Below are positions 6,749-15,764 of a stretch of 33,464 nucleotides of DNA, in pieces. Location: assembly GCA_018399495.1 (NCBI GenBank), contig JAGYOG010000028.1, forward strand, positions 1-33,464, in the 5' to 3' direction. A program made the translations under genes and the position numbers. How positions within the stretch are numbered: the first letter of the stretch is position 1; the number at the start of each line of letters is the position of its first letter. Under the pieces are notes generated by a model that saw only the letters and a list, made by a program, of their open reading frames with translations, did no database searches and was not told the DNA's origin. The stretch comes from Sphaerochaeta sp. GTDB lineage: Bacteria; Spirochaetota; Spirochaetia; Sphaerochaetales; Sphaerochaetaceae.

Positions 6749-9509
6749 GTATCCTCTCCACGAGGTGTGGGTCAACCTCAATTCCTGAGAGCTTGGTAAG
6801 AATCTGCTTAATATGTTCTTTTGTTGCAAGGTCCAGATGCTCTCTCTCCCAAACTTCTGCCAAACGTAAGAGCCGGGAAAAATAGGGGATTTCCGTACCT
6901 CGTAATCCTTTCAGATAGCCGCTCCCATCCCACCACTCATGGTGATGTAGGATTAGTGGTGCTAGATCTACAGTTTCCTCAAACATATTGAGGATACGGT
7001 ACCCGGCACTTACATGTTCTCTATACTGTTCTTGCACCAATGTACTTCGGTTTTTAGAGGTAATTACCTCTGGTTCCAGCACCACCTTCCCGATATCATG
7101 ATAGAATCCTGCTCGTTTAAGTTTGCTTGCTTCTTCATCATTGAGATGCAGCAGTGCAGCCAGACAGGTTGCGTGTTGTTGTACCATAATTGCATGGTTG
7201 CGTTCCTCAGGAGCTTTTTCATAGAGTATCTCACTGAGATCCTGTAGTTGTTGTTTTTGTGTTTCTGTCCTACGAAGTGTTTTTTTGCGATACATCTGAT
7301 CCTCTGCCTCATCAAAGGCTTCTTGGATCTTTTTCTGCATAGATGATTTGGTAGCACTACCGAGCGCAATGCTGCGCTTCCCAGGACGAATTCCATCTTG
7401 CTCCAGATGCTCCTCGATTTTTTTCATAATATATCTTGCTTCATCCCCATCAGTGCGTGGTAGTAGTATAAGGAACTCATCCCCTCCAATCCTACTGACA
7501 ATATCGGTGGTCCTGCATGATAGTCGTAGGCTTCTGGCTATGCTTTGGAGTAGATTGTCTCCCCTGGTGTGTCCAAAGATGTCATTGGTTAGTTTCAAGC
7601 CATTCACGTCCCCAATAATGATGGAAAGTGGCAGTTGCTCTTCCGTGTCGAGCCTTGTCATGGCCTCATCCGCATAGGTACGGTTATGGAGACCGGTCAG
7701 CTGGTCGTGCATGCTGAGGAATGCAATTTTCTCTTGATTCCTTTTTCTGTCAGTATTGTCCAGGAAGGTGATGACTGATCCGGTAATCTTGCCATTCTGC
7801 ATTTGTGGGTAGGCGTAGCACAGTACATCGAAACAAGTGCCATCTTTCCGCCAAAAGACTTCGTTTTCCAATGCAATGCCATAACCCTTGGAAAGGTTGG
7901 ACCTAATGGGACACGTCTCTTCATCTATAGGAATGCCTTCCCTGGTGTTGTAATGAATCAACTGGTGCATGTTTTTCCCTAGGAGATTTCGTTCATCGCT
8001 GTAGCCAAGCAAGCGAAGGCAGCTTGCATTGCAAAAGATGCAGCTTCCTGCTTCATTGGTACCAAAAATGCCCTCAGCTGTAGAATCAAGGATCAGCCTG
8101 AGGTCTCTTTGGCTCGCTTCCAGTGCTGCCGCATTCTGTGCTTTATGCATGTTTGCCCAAATTCCAGAGAAGAGCAATTGGATCTGGAACCCTTCTGTCT
8201 CGTTATAGCCACCCCGATTGTCGGCAAGCAGGAGCATACCGGAAAGCGTATCGCCGGCCATGCAGGTGCAAACAAGCAGGTTCTCTACTGTGATTTTCTT
8301 CCCGGTGAGGTAGGAGAGAACCGGTTCCTCGTTTACCTGCTCATTAATGATAAAGGATACCGCATCTCTCTGCTGGTTGAGATAGTGTTCTGCTACGGAA
8401 GAGGGGACTACCATACCTTGTTTCTCAGTCAGGTTATGGAGAGGGACCTCTTCTCTTGTAGCTTCAATGGTTATCGCACCAGACTCCTCATCAATAAGGA
8501 GCAGTATGCCAAGTGTACTTCCATTGATTGAACAAACTTCTTCAAGAACATTTGTCAACTGGTTGTTGGGATCCTTGATGGAGGATGAGAGGAGTTGGGA
8601 GAATGCAGCGGTACGTGTAAGATTTTCTTTGAGTATTTGCTCTTGGTTTCTTTGTTCAGTAATATCCTCAGCAAAGGCTCCAAGTCCAATGGTACCATCA
8701 GGAAGGAGTAGGGGGAATTTGGTTGTCTTATACAGCCTCTCTCTCCAAAGGGTCTCCTTCTCTACGGTCCTCTGTTCGTTCAATGCTTCTTGATCACTCT
8801 CTACCATCAAGGAAGCAAAATCGTGGTTGGCTACCTCTTCGATCCGTTTGCCAAGAATTGAAGACTCATCACAGGAGAGGAGCCGATAAAGGTTTTCATT
8901 TACTGTCAGGAATCGACCATCACTGTCCTTTATGTAACTGTAACGGCTGTCAGTATTAAGAAATTGCTTGAGGAGCAAGAAGCTGTCCTCATACTTCTGT
9001 TTCTCTTTTTGTAATCGTCTATTCTGTCGTGATTGGAAGACCAAAAAAAGGATAAGGAAGAGAATAGTAAGCAATGATGTAGCTACCAAGGCAATGGTTA
9101 TCTGTCTATTACGAATTAAGAGTCGCTGTTCCTCGCTTTTATCCTGCAGCATGACCATGAAATATGGTGTTCCAATGTTCCCCACTCGTTGCACCCCTAC
9201 CTGAAAATAGAGAGATTCATCATCACTGGTCTTGAGAGAAAGCATCTGTTCATGCAAATCAATGAGGGAGGGAGCTGTGATTCCAATGAGTGCCGGAAAA
9301 TTCCTTCCTACCAGTCTGTCTTTTGGTATGGAAAAGAACTCAGCACATGCAGGATTTGCATATCGTATAGAGTTGTCTCTTTCATCAACCAAGAGCATGG
9401 GATGAATTGCGTTTTCAACTCCTCTGTCCAATGCAGGAAGGGCTTCACCGATTAAGGAAGCTAGTGAAGAGAAAAGCAGAATGGATAGGATGAAATATCT
9501 ACGTATCAT
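6735..9509 (-). CDS. PAS-GAF-GGDEF-HD-GYP c-di-GMP turnover protein
   Basis: 924 aa from ATG 9509 (frame open to 9542). A signal/TM segment (MIRRYFILSILLFSSLASLI) precedes a PAS-like sensor (VENAIHPMLLVDERDNSIRY), a TM helix around residues 140-160, a second PAS (about 180-300), a GAF-like region (about 310-450) and a third PAS (LILDSTAEGIFGTNEAGS). The cyclase domain has an intact RIGGDEF motif near residue 676 and an RTTD inhibitory site five residues before it. The end carries HD-GYP features: YHDIGKVV near residue 806, then LILHHHEWWDGSGYLKGL; the family Pro after GY is Leu here. Both synthesis and hydrolysis of c-di-GMP are possible. It overlaps the upstream EAL gene by 11 bases, so the pair is probably co-translated. 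Confidence 0.85.
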   Translation of the reverse strand: MIRRYFILSILLFSSLASLIGEALPALDRGVENAIHPMLLVDERDNSIRYANPACAEFFSIPKDRLVGRNFPALIGITAPSLIDLHEQMLSLKTSDDESLYFQVGVQRVGNIGTPYFMVMLQDKSEEQRLLIRNRQITIALVATSLLTILFLILFLVFQSRQNRRLQKEKQKYEDSFLLLKQFLNTDSRYSYIKDSDGRFLTVNENLYRLLSCDESSILGKRIEEVANHDFASLMVESDQEALNEQRTVEKETLWRERLYKTTKFPLLLPDGTIGLGAFAEDITEQRNQEQILKENLTRTAAFSQLLSSSIKDPNNQLTNVLEEVCSINGSTLGILLLIDEESGAITIEATREEVPLHNLTEKQGMVVPSSVAEHYLNQQRDAVSFIINEQVNEEPVLSYLTGKKITVENLLVCTCMAGDTLSGMLLLADNRGGYNETEGFQIQLLFSGIWANMHKAQNAAALEASQRDLRLILDSTAEGIFGTNEAGSCIFCNASCLRLLGYSDERNLLGKNMHQLIHYNTREGIPIDEETCPIRSNLSKGYGIALENEVFWRKDGTCFDVLCYAYPQMQNGKITGSVITFLDNTDRKRNQEKIAFLSMHDQLTGLHNRTYADEAMTRLDTEEQLPLSIIIGDVNGLKLTNDIFGHTRGDNLLQSIARSLRLSCRTTDIVSRIGGDEFLILLPRTDGDEARYIMKKIEEHLEQDGIRPGKRSIALGSATKSSMQKKIQEAFDEAEDQMYRKKTLRRTETQKQQLQDLSEILYEKAPEERNHAIMVQQHATCLAALLHLNDEEASKLKRAGFYHDIGKVVLEPEVITSKNRSTLVQEQYREHVSAGYRILNMFEETVDLAPLILHHHEWWDGSGYLKGLRGTEIPYFSRLLRLAEVWEREHLDLATKEHIKQILTKLSGIEVDPHLVERILNAL

Positions 9510-11733
9510 AAGTCGTCTCTTGTTCCAGTAGGAGTATGGCATCAGAATATGCTAATGGTTTGCTGAGAAGATATCCTTGGAGAAAGTCACAGTGTGCTTC
9601 TTTCAGGTAGTGCCTCTGTGCTTCTGTTTCCACTCCTTCAGCTATGACTTGCTTCCCAAGATGATGAGCCATGGAGATGATGTCTGTCACCAGAGAACGG
9701 TCTCCCGTTTCTCCTAGAGGTGTTACAAAAAGTCTATCCAATTTCAGGATGTCTATTTCCAGCGAACCCAAACGGGAGAGGGATGAGAATCCGGTTCCAA
9801 AGTCATCAATGGAGATGTAGATTCCGAGCTGACGGAGCTCTCTCAGTTGGCTCGCTATGAAATGGAGATCTTGGGTGAAGAGAGATTCTGTCAGTTCCAA
9901 CTCAACTTGATTGAGATTGATCTGTTTTCTTTCTGCCAGTTTCTGAAGTTTGCTCGTAAAATTCTTTTCAATCACCTGCAGTGCCGATATGTTGATTGCT
10001 ACATGGATATTCTCATCGAAATGTTCTTGGATGGTATGGAGAAAATCAGTAGCAAGGTCAATGATCTTGTCTCCCAAGGGAATAATGAGGTGTCTCTGTT
10101 CGGCCAAGGAGATGAACTCCAGAGGAGGAATTGTTCCTAGTTTCGGGCTTTCCAGCCGGGCAAGTGCCTCAAATCCATAGATGTTGGTGCTCTTTGCATT
10201 TACGATTGGTTGGAATGCAAGCGAGAGGATTCCTTCTTCTCCCCTGATGGCTCGCTTGAGTTCTTGCTCAATCGTATCGTTGTGCAAGAGCAACTCTTCC
10301 ATGCTACTGTCATACTCTTGGACGAAACTTTCCTCTGAAGTAGCATTCAGTGCGATGGAGGCTTGTTTGATAAGTAGCGAAGGATCGTGTCCCGCGGTAT
10401 AGGAAGAGGCTATCCCGATGGAGAAATCCAACGAATTTACATCCTGGTATTGAGAGCCAAGCAGCTGCATTGAAGCGATAAGTGCATCAGTTTGCTTTTG
10501 TCTTTCATGTGAGTGCATCAAGATGATAAAACGATCATCAGAGATGCGGAATACTTGTAGGTTTTCTTGGCGATTCTGGAGAGCAGACAATATATCGGAT
10601 ATGTGGATCAAGACCTCATTCCCGTATGCATATCCATACATGAGGTTTATTGCCTTGAAATTTTTCGGGTTAAGGATCAGACATGTCAGTGGGGTGGAGT
10701 GAGACTCGCTCACCAATTCATTGAAATAACGATGGTTAGGTAGTCCTGTCAACTCATCATGGTAAGCGATAGTCACGATATGTTGGTTCTTGCGATGGGT
10801 GTGCATGATCGAGTAACTGAAGAGCAGGAAGAACAACCCCAAGGTAATGCTTATGACCAGTATAAGTCCAGACAATAGGTTCTCTGCAACGCGCATATCA
10901 TAGAAGAGCAGCAAAGAGCCGCTTAACACATCCTTCACTCGGATGGGCATGCGATATACGAGGTAAGGGGTGCCTTCCCACTCAATATTTCGGTATTCAC
11001 CGAACATGACTGGCAAGTTATGTTTGGTTGCATTCACCATGATCTCATTATAATCAGGAGAGGAGGATGCGATGATTTGCCCCGCATTGTCGAGAAATAC
11101 TATCTGTGCATGGATGTTGTGCTCCATCAGTTCGTTTATCAAGTACTGCGAGTCAAACTGGGCATACAGCTCACTGATGGTCTCCGCCAGCAACCCAACT
11201 TGCACCATTCTATTATCGGGAAACCGGTAGTACCCATATTTGTAGAGGATCCCGGAAGTGGTATTCCTGCGGATTTCCTCAACGAAGCTCATCATCCCAC
11301 TCGCATGGAAGTTCTGGGTTGGGTGTCCCTCCTCCGATTGCCAACCGATAAAGTTGCTGTCACTGGAGTGGGTAAGTTCAAGGTTTTGGTTGTAGAGATA
11401 GATGACGTCCACTTCCAGATATTCTGCAAACTCAGCCAGGACTTCATCGGTGAATGGTTCTGCATATTTGCTTAGTATTGCTCCAGCGACGTTCAAGGTG
11501 CTGTGCATCTGCTGATCAAGTTGATATTCAGCATCAATTATAATGCCAAGGCTTTCAGCATAGCTTCTGGCGAGCAAGGAGGCTTCCTTAACTTTCTCTT
11601 GATAGTAGAATTCCCTTGCAATGGTTATCATATAGAAACCTGCCGCAAAGAAAAGAGCTAAGATGAGAATGATTGGTATGATGACGGAGCGCTTTGAGAT
11701 TCCACTCCTCTGCTTCAGGAATGAGCTGTGCAC
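9499..11733 (-). CDS. Membrane GGDEF(degenerate)-EAL c-di-GMP phosphodiesterase
   Basis: 744 aa from GTG 11733, four bases after GAGGAGG. A TM helix at about 17-38 and another near 282-305 (LLSGLILVISITLGLFFLLF) bracket a roughly 240-residue extracytoplasmic sensor region. The GGDEF-like domain opens with YHDELTGLPNHRYF but has ISDDRF where GGDEF should be (near residue 398), so it is probably not a cyclase. The EAL domain is complete: GFEALAR near 522, NISALQVI, ELELTESLF, DDFGTGFSSL, ILKLDR, AEGVETEAQ and LQGYLLSKPL hold the expected metal and substrate residues. Likely a c-di-GMP phosphodiesterase controlled by the outer sensor and perhaps by GTP bound to the dead GGDEF domain. Translationally coupled to the gene below. 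Confidence 0.88.
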   Translation of the reverse strand: MHSSFLKQRSGISKRSVIIPIILILALFFAAGFYMITIAREFYYQEKVKEASLLARSYAESLGIIIDAEYQLDQQMHSTLNVAGAILSKYAEPFTDEVLAEFAEYLEVDVIYLYNQNLELTHSSDSNFIGWQSEEGHPTQNFHASGMMSFVEEIRRNTTSGILYKYGYYRFPDNRMVQVGLLAETISELYAQFDSQYLINELMEHNIHAQIVFLDNAGQIIASSSPDYNEIMVNATKHNLPVMFGEYRNIEWEGTPYLVYRMPIRVKDVLSGSLLLFYDMRVAENLLSGLILVISITLGLFFLLFSYSIMHTHRKNQHIVTIAYHDELTGLPNHRYFNELVSESHSTPLTCLILNPKNFKAINLMYGYAYGNEVLIHISDILSALQNRQENLQVFRISDDRFIILMHSHERQKQTDALIASMQLLGSQYQDVNSLDFSIGIASSYTAGHDPSLLIKQASIALNATSEESFVQEYDSSMEELLLHNDTIEQELKRAIRGEEGILSLAFQPIVNAKSTNIYGFEALARLESPKLGTIPPLEFISLAEQRHLIIPLGDKIIDLATDFLHTIQEHFDENIHVAINISALQVIEKNFTSKLQKLAERKQINLNQVELELTESLFTQDLHFIASQLRELRQLGIYISIDDFGTGFSSLSRLGSLEIDILKLDRLFVTPLGETGDRSLVTDIISMAHHLGKQVIAEGVETEAQRHYLKEAHCDFLQGYLLSKPLAYSDAILLLEQETTYDT

Positions 11734-11801
11734 ATTTCCTCCTCATCGGTGTTATTACGGTACCACCAGCGATGATATGAGTCAATGAAACAGTACTCCC
11801 C

Positions 11802-12857
11802 TTATGGCTCTTTCCTAAGGAGATGAAGGAATGCAGTTTCATAGAAGAGGGTACCTGTTGGACATGCATCCACGCAGTGTCCACAACCTACACACTGGTC
11901 ACTGACGACTGACTTTCCCTGCATTGCGTACTCCTTGATGGAGATAGAAAGAGGACATGCCCTATCACATGCACCACAGCCAATACAGTGTGTTTTTCCT
12001 GATTCAATGCGCATTCTTCCAAGTCGGGCAAGAACCGCCAGCACTGTTCCTAGTGGGCAAAGATGACAATAAAGGCGTCCTACTGAAACAACCCAGAAAG
12101 CCATCGCGAGCATCAGGTTTGCCAGCAGGTACCAGAATAGTTCAATCATCCGCATGATTTGCATCGTAGCACTGGAAAACGCAACGGATGGAACAATCAA
12201 CCAGAAAACGGTAAAGAAGAGTGCAATGAGTAGATACACCACTCTGATAGAGCGTAGGGTCTTGAGTGTACCCTCCTTGAGTGGATGCCGCACCTTGGTT
12301 AAAAGCGGGATGGCGGGATCGAATACCTCGGCAGCAAAGCCGTTGAAAAGGCAGAGATGAGAACAATGTAATCGTCTTCCGAATAAGACGGTGGTTATAC
12401 CGACCAAGATGCTGTAGACCCAGAAGAATGTGAGTGCCCACCCAATTCCATCCAATCCAAGGGTTGCCTGATGACTTTGCGCAAATGACGAGCTGGGTAT
12501 GCCTGCCTGTAGAGGGATGGTTGTCCAGGGAAGGGGCATGGCAAAGAAATAGAGTTCAGGATTGCCGGCGAACAATGGCAGGAGAATATGGATCATGAGC
12601 GCACTGACGGTGAAGCCGATGAAATTCTTCAAGCGCATGCCTGCTTTCCCTTTTCGTTTGGCGATATGGTAGGTAAGTACCCCGCACAATACTATGAGAA
12701 AGGTTTTGAACTGGTTTTCATAGAAGTGCCACCAGGGAGCAACCTTTGCTGCCACCTCAGGAGAACCTCCTTGGTTCAGTGAGGCAAGAACAAGAGAGAA
12801 TATGATATAGAGGGCCAGCACTATCTGGAGAGCCCTGATTTCCTTGGTTTGCTTCAT
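11802..12857 (-). CDS. NapH/YccM-like membrane polyferredoxin
   Basis: 351 aa. Six hydrophobic helices include FKTFLIVLCGVLTYHIA, WALTFFWVYSILVGITTVLF and VVYLLIALFFTVFWLIV. Cytoplasmic-side cysteine motifs CSHLCLFNG and CHLCPLGT correspond to the paired CxxxCP-type motifs of NapH/NosR/YccM proteins (the first lacks the usual Pro). Two 4Fe-4S binding motifs close the protein: CIGCGACDRACPLS and CVGCGHCVDACPTG. Such proteins pass electrons across the membrane. The start ATG overlaps the TspO-like stop by four bases (12854-12857), so the two are co-translated. The electron donor and acceptor are not evident. Confidence 0.85.
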   Translation of the reverse strand: MKQTKEIRALQIVLALYIIFSLVLASLNQGGSPEVAAKVAPWWHFYENQFKTFLIVLCGVLTYHIAKRKGKAGMRLKNFIGFTVSALMIHILLPLFAGNPELYFFAMPLPWTTIPLQAGIPSSSFAQSHQATLGLDGIGWALTFFWVYSILVGITTVLFGRRLHCSHLCLFNGFAAEVFDPAIPLLTKVRHPLKEGTLKTLRSIRVVYLLIALFFTVFWLIVPSVAFSSATMQIMRMIELFWYLLANLMLAMAFWVVSVGRLYCHLCPLGTVLAVLARLGRMRIESGKTHCIGCGACDRACPLSISIKEYAMQGKSVVSDQCVGCGHCVDACPTGTLFYETAFLHLLRKEP

Positions 12858-13615
12858 GCTGAAGGGAGTTTCTTTTGAAGGACCAAGACCCCGAATGAGA
12901 TAATGAACGCAGCGATTGCAATCGCTACCACCGTCAGGATCAAGGGGTAGTTGCTGTTAAATCCTTCTTGGGAAGTGTGTTTGATCAAGATTCCGATATA
13001 TGCCCAGATTAAGGTAAGCAGGTACACTGCATCACGCCTGCGGAAAGCCCAAGAGAGAGCGATAAAAATCCCCACGACTAAAACAATTGCTGTCCATGTT
13101 GGCTCGCTGATTCCCCAACCTGACCATCCTATTGAGACGAAGAAAACAGTTACATTTGCAATGGTCGCTACGGTAATCCAACCCAGATAGACCGAGAAAG
13201 GAACCGCGAGGGCCCAAAAGGATTGTCTGTCCATGGATTTGAGGTCAATCAAATCATTGATCCTGATCAAGCAGACAAGAAGTATGAGCATCAAGAGCAG
13301 GGAGAGTCCGATCATATGATAGTGCCAAGAGACGAGCCAAACGATATTCACCACACTTGAGATAGAGAATATGATTTGAATGCTCTCATTTCCTTTCTTG
13401 AACTGGTAGATGGTATGCAATGCAAGCAGAATATAGATAACACCCCAGATGGAAAATGTGATACCGGCAGGCGCAAACAGATTAGTATAGGAGTCAGAAA
13501 CCTCCCCGGTACCTATGCCGCCGATGGGAAGTATGTTCGCCAATGCATTTACGGTTATCATTGCAAGATAGGTAAGTGCAACAAGAAAAGCCAAGCTGTT
13601 TGCCCGTTTGTTCAT
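12854..13615 (-). CDS. TspO/MBR-like tryptophan-rich membrane protein
   Basis: 253 aa with seven or so hydrophobic helices. FAPAGITFSIWGVIYILLAL, FSVYLGWITVATIANVTVFF and WSGWGISEPTW match the pattern of the longer bacterial 'tryptophan-rich sensory protein' branch of the TspO family, which is longer than the classic 160-aa five-helix TspO. TspO proteins bind porphyrins and other hydrophobic ligands; this branch is poorly studied. The ribosome-binding site GGAGG lies just upstream (13618-13622), and a consensus-like promoter lies at 13645-13673. Co-translated with the polyferredoxin, which is an unusual pairing. Confidence 0.75.
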   Translation of the reverse strand: MNKRANSLAFLVALTYLAMITVNALANILPIGGIGTGEVSDSYTNLFAPAGITFSIWGVIYILLALHTIYQFKKGNESIQIIFSISSVVNIVWLVSWHYHMIGLSLLLMLILLVCLIRINDLIDLKSMDRQSFWALAVPFSVYLGWITVATIANVTVFFVSIGWSGWGISEPTWTAIVLVVGIFIALSWAFRRRDAVYLLTLIWAYIGILIKHTSQEGFNSNYPLILTVVAIAIAAFIISFGVLVLQKKLPSA

Positions 13616-13644
13616 AGAAGCCTCCTAATGATTCATCCAATTCC

Positions 13645-13673
13645 AGTGTAAGGCAAGGAAACCCATTCGTCAA
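13645..13673 (-). promoter_or_regulatory. Sigma70-type promoter for the TspO-like/polyferredoxin operon
   Basis: On the minus strand TTGACG (13673-13668), a 17-base spacer, then TACACT (13650-13645). It lies 30 bases upstream of the 13615 start. Confidence 0.55.
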
Positions 13674-13730
13674 AAGAAATGGAGATTTACACCCATATCG
13701 GGTATACTGAGAGTCAATCAGGAGGATTGG

Positions 13731-14755
13731 ATGTATACACCAAAACCAGAACGATACGATTCAATGCAATACAACCGTTGCGGAAAGAGCGGTCTGCAAT
13801 TACCAGCCATCTCTCTAGGACTATGGCACAACTTCGGAGACCAGACGTCCCTCTCCAATGCAAGAAAATGCTTCATACCGCATTTGATCTTGGCATCACC
13901 CACTTTGACCTAGCGAACAACTATGGTCCACCTCCAGGGTCTGCAGAGCTGAATTTCGGCAAGTTGCTTGCTCAGGATTTTCCTTCTCACCGTGATGAGC
14001 TGATTATTTCCAGCAAGGCTGGATATTTGATGTGGCCAGAGTCCCTACGGGGAGTGGGGGAGCAGGAAATATCTCCTCAGTAGCCTTGATGCATCACTGA
14101 AGCGGATGGGTCTGGAGTATGTCGATATTTTCTACAGTCACCGTTATGACCCAGATACCCCTCTTGAAGAGACCATGGGAGCACTCGCTTCCGCATATAA
14201 GGCGGGTAAGTGTCTCTATGTCGGGATCTCTTCTATTCAGCAGAAAAAACGAGGGAAGCTCATGCAATCCTGAAGGATATGGGTGTACCGCTTTTAATCC
14301 ATCAACCTTCCTACTCAATGTTGAACCGTTGGGTGGAGGATTCACTACTCTCTACACTGGATGAGTTGGGAGTTGGGACAATCTGTTTCTCGCCACTTGC
14401 CCAGGGTATGCTTACCGATAAGTATCTGGGAGAAATTCCTGAAGACAGCAGGGCGGCGAGAAAAGGAAGCTCTCTCAGCCAGCAAATGTTGACCAAGGAA
14501 AACCTTGAAAATATCAAATCGCTCAATGCTATCGCTCAAGAACGTGGCCAAAGCCTTGCACAGATGGCACTTGCTTGGTGTATGAGACGTAAGGAGATTA
14601 CCAGTGTACTCATCGGAGCCAGTTCTCCTGAACAGATTAAGGAAAATGTCGCAACCCTCGGGAATCTGGAATTCAGTGATGATGAACTTAAGAGGATTGA
14701 TTCCTTTGCAAAGGAAGGAAATATAAACCTTTGGGCAAGGTCAAGCAGTAATTGA
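13731..14755 (+). pseudogene. gpr: Broken aldo/keto reductase, YghZ/Gpr-like
   Basis: Starts at ATG 13731 after AGGAGG and reads as a YghZ-type aldo/keto reductase (RYDSMQYNRCGKSGLQLPAI, then SLGLWHNFGD; family reaction: NADPH reduction of L-glyceraldehyde 3-phosphate). The homology then changes frame three times: near 13865-13868 (one A short; homology resumes as MLHTAFDLGITHFDLANNYG), at about 14040 (one extra A; resumes as PGPYGEWGSRKYLLSSLD), and near 14234 (one T short; resumes as YSAEKTREAHAIL). The tail is whole: TICFSPLAQGMLTDKYL and TSVLIGASSPEQI. All family landmarks remain, so decay is recent or the indels are sequencing errors. The first lesion lies in an A-run, which sequencing error could explain; the second and third do not. 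Confidence 0.85.
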
Positions 14756-14780
14756 CATTTGTATCGGCTTCTGTTATATT
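14752..14780 (+). promoter_or_regulatory. Strong sigma70 promoter for the peroxidase operon
   Basis: TTGACA (14752-14757), 17-base spacer, TATATT (14775-14780); it overlaps the stop codon of the broken reductase. The start codon is 30 bases downstream, after TTAGGAG. Confidence 0.75.
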
Positions 14781-14810
14781 GTACCCAACTTAATTAGGAG
14801 AAACAAGCCT

Positions 14811-15287
14811 ATGGCTACAGTATATGATTTTAAAGCCGTGAAGAATGATCAGAGTGAGTTGGACTTTTCCTCTCTGGAGGGTAAGACCCTGCTGATTGTG
14901 AACACCGCAAGCAAGTGTGGGTTTACCCCTCAGTATGAGGAGCTCGAAAAACTTCATAAACAGTACAAGGACCGATTGCTTGTAGTGATTGGGTTTCCTT
15001 GTGACCAGTTTGCCCATCAAGAACCGGGAAGTGATGCAGATGTCAAAGAGTTTTGCTCAATCAATTATGGAGTGACCTTCCCCCTGATGAGCAAGGTACA
15101 GGTCAATGGAAAGGATGCCCATCCTCTCTTTGCTTGGCTGAAAAAGCAAGCTCCAGGAGCTCTTGGAGGAATGGTCAAATGGAACTTCACCAAGTTCTTG
15201 GTGGAGAAGGATGGGGTTACGGTACATCGATATGCCCCAAAAGATTCTCCCCTTACCATCATCCCGAAACTAGAGGAGATACTGTGA
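14811..15287 (+). CDS. Glutathione peroxidase-family thiol peroxidase
   Basis: 158 aa, the normal length for bacterial GPx. NTASKCGFTPQYEELEKLH has a Cys in the peroxidatic position (not selenocysteine), IGFPCDQFAHQEPGS carries the conserved Gln and a second Cys, and GGMVKWNFTKFLVEKDG carries the WNF motif. Bacterial Cys-type GPx enzymes usually use thioredoxin to reduce hydroperoxides. The stop TGA overlaps the start of the following MarR regulator (TGATG), so the two are co-translated. Cytosolic, no signal. Confidence 0.92.
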   Translation: MATVYDFKAVKNDQSELDFSSLEGKTLLIVNTASKCGFTPQYEELEKLHKQYKDRLLVVIGFPCDQFAHQEPGSDADVKEFCSINYGVTFPLMSKVQVNGKDAHPLFAWLKKQAPGALGGMVKWNFTKFLVEKDGVTVHRYAPKDSPLTIIPKLEEIL

Positions 15288-15760
15288 TGGCTTATCCACA
15301 ACTGCTGCTTTCAAACCAACTTTGTTTTCGGTTCTACGCTTTGGAGCGGGAATTGATGGCTGCGTATCGCCCATTGCTCAATCATCTTGGACTTACCTAT
15401 GCACAGTACATCACCATGCTCTATCTCTGGGAACATGAGGAAGGAACGGTCGGGGAACTGTGTATGGCGCTCAGTCTCGATACAGGAACGATGAGTCCAT
15501 TGCTCAAAAGACTGGAAACATCCGGCATGATCGAGAGACATCGGCTTCCCAGCGATGAGCGGACAGTGATGGTCCAACTTACCAAGAAGGGAAGAGAGCT
15601 GGAACAGAAGGCAGTCTCCGTCCCGGAGCATATTGCTTCTTGCTTGCTTTCCGATGACAAGAGTGAACAGGGACGGAAGTATCAGGCGCTGAAAGAGATG
15701 CTTGATGAGACCCTCACGCAATTGAAGGAATCCCGTAATGAACGGGAACAAGGAAGGTAA
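15287..15760 (+). CDS. MarR-family regulator, OhrR-like peroxide sensor
   Basis: 157 aa from ATG 15287, overlapping the peroxidase stop; GAGGAG is 9 bases upstream. LLLSNQLCFRFYALERELMA places a single Cys where OhrR proteins have their reactive Cys, and YRPLLNHLGLTYAQYITMLY follows as in OhrR. The winged helix is LCMALSLDTGTMSPLLKRLE, then MIERHRLPSDERTVMVQLTKKG. OhrR represses organic-peroxide defence genes until the Cys is oxidised. Its place behind a peroxidase fits that role; the regulated promoter is probably the one at 14752, although I see no clear OhrR palindrome there. Confidence 0.85.
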   Translation: MAYPQLLLSNQLCFRFYALERELMAAYRPLLNHLGLTYAQYITMLYLWEHEEGTVGELCMALSLDTGTMSPLLKRLETSGMIERHRLPSDERTVMVQLTKKGRELEQKAVSVPEHIASCLLSDDKSEQGRKYQALKEMLDETLTQLKESRNEREQGR

Positions 15761-15764
15761 AAGA

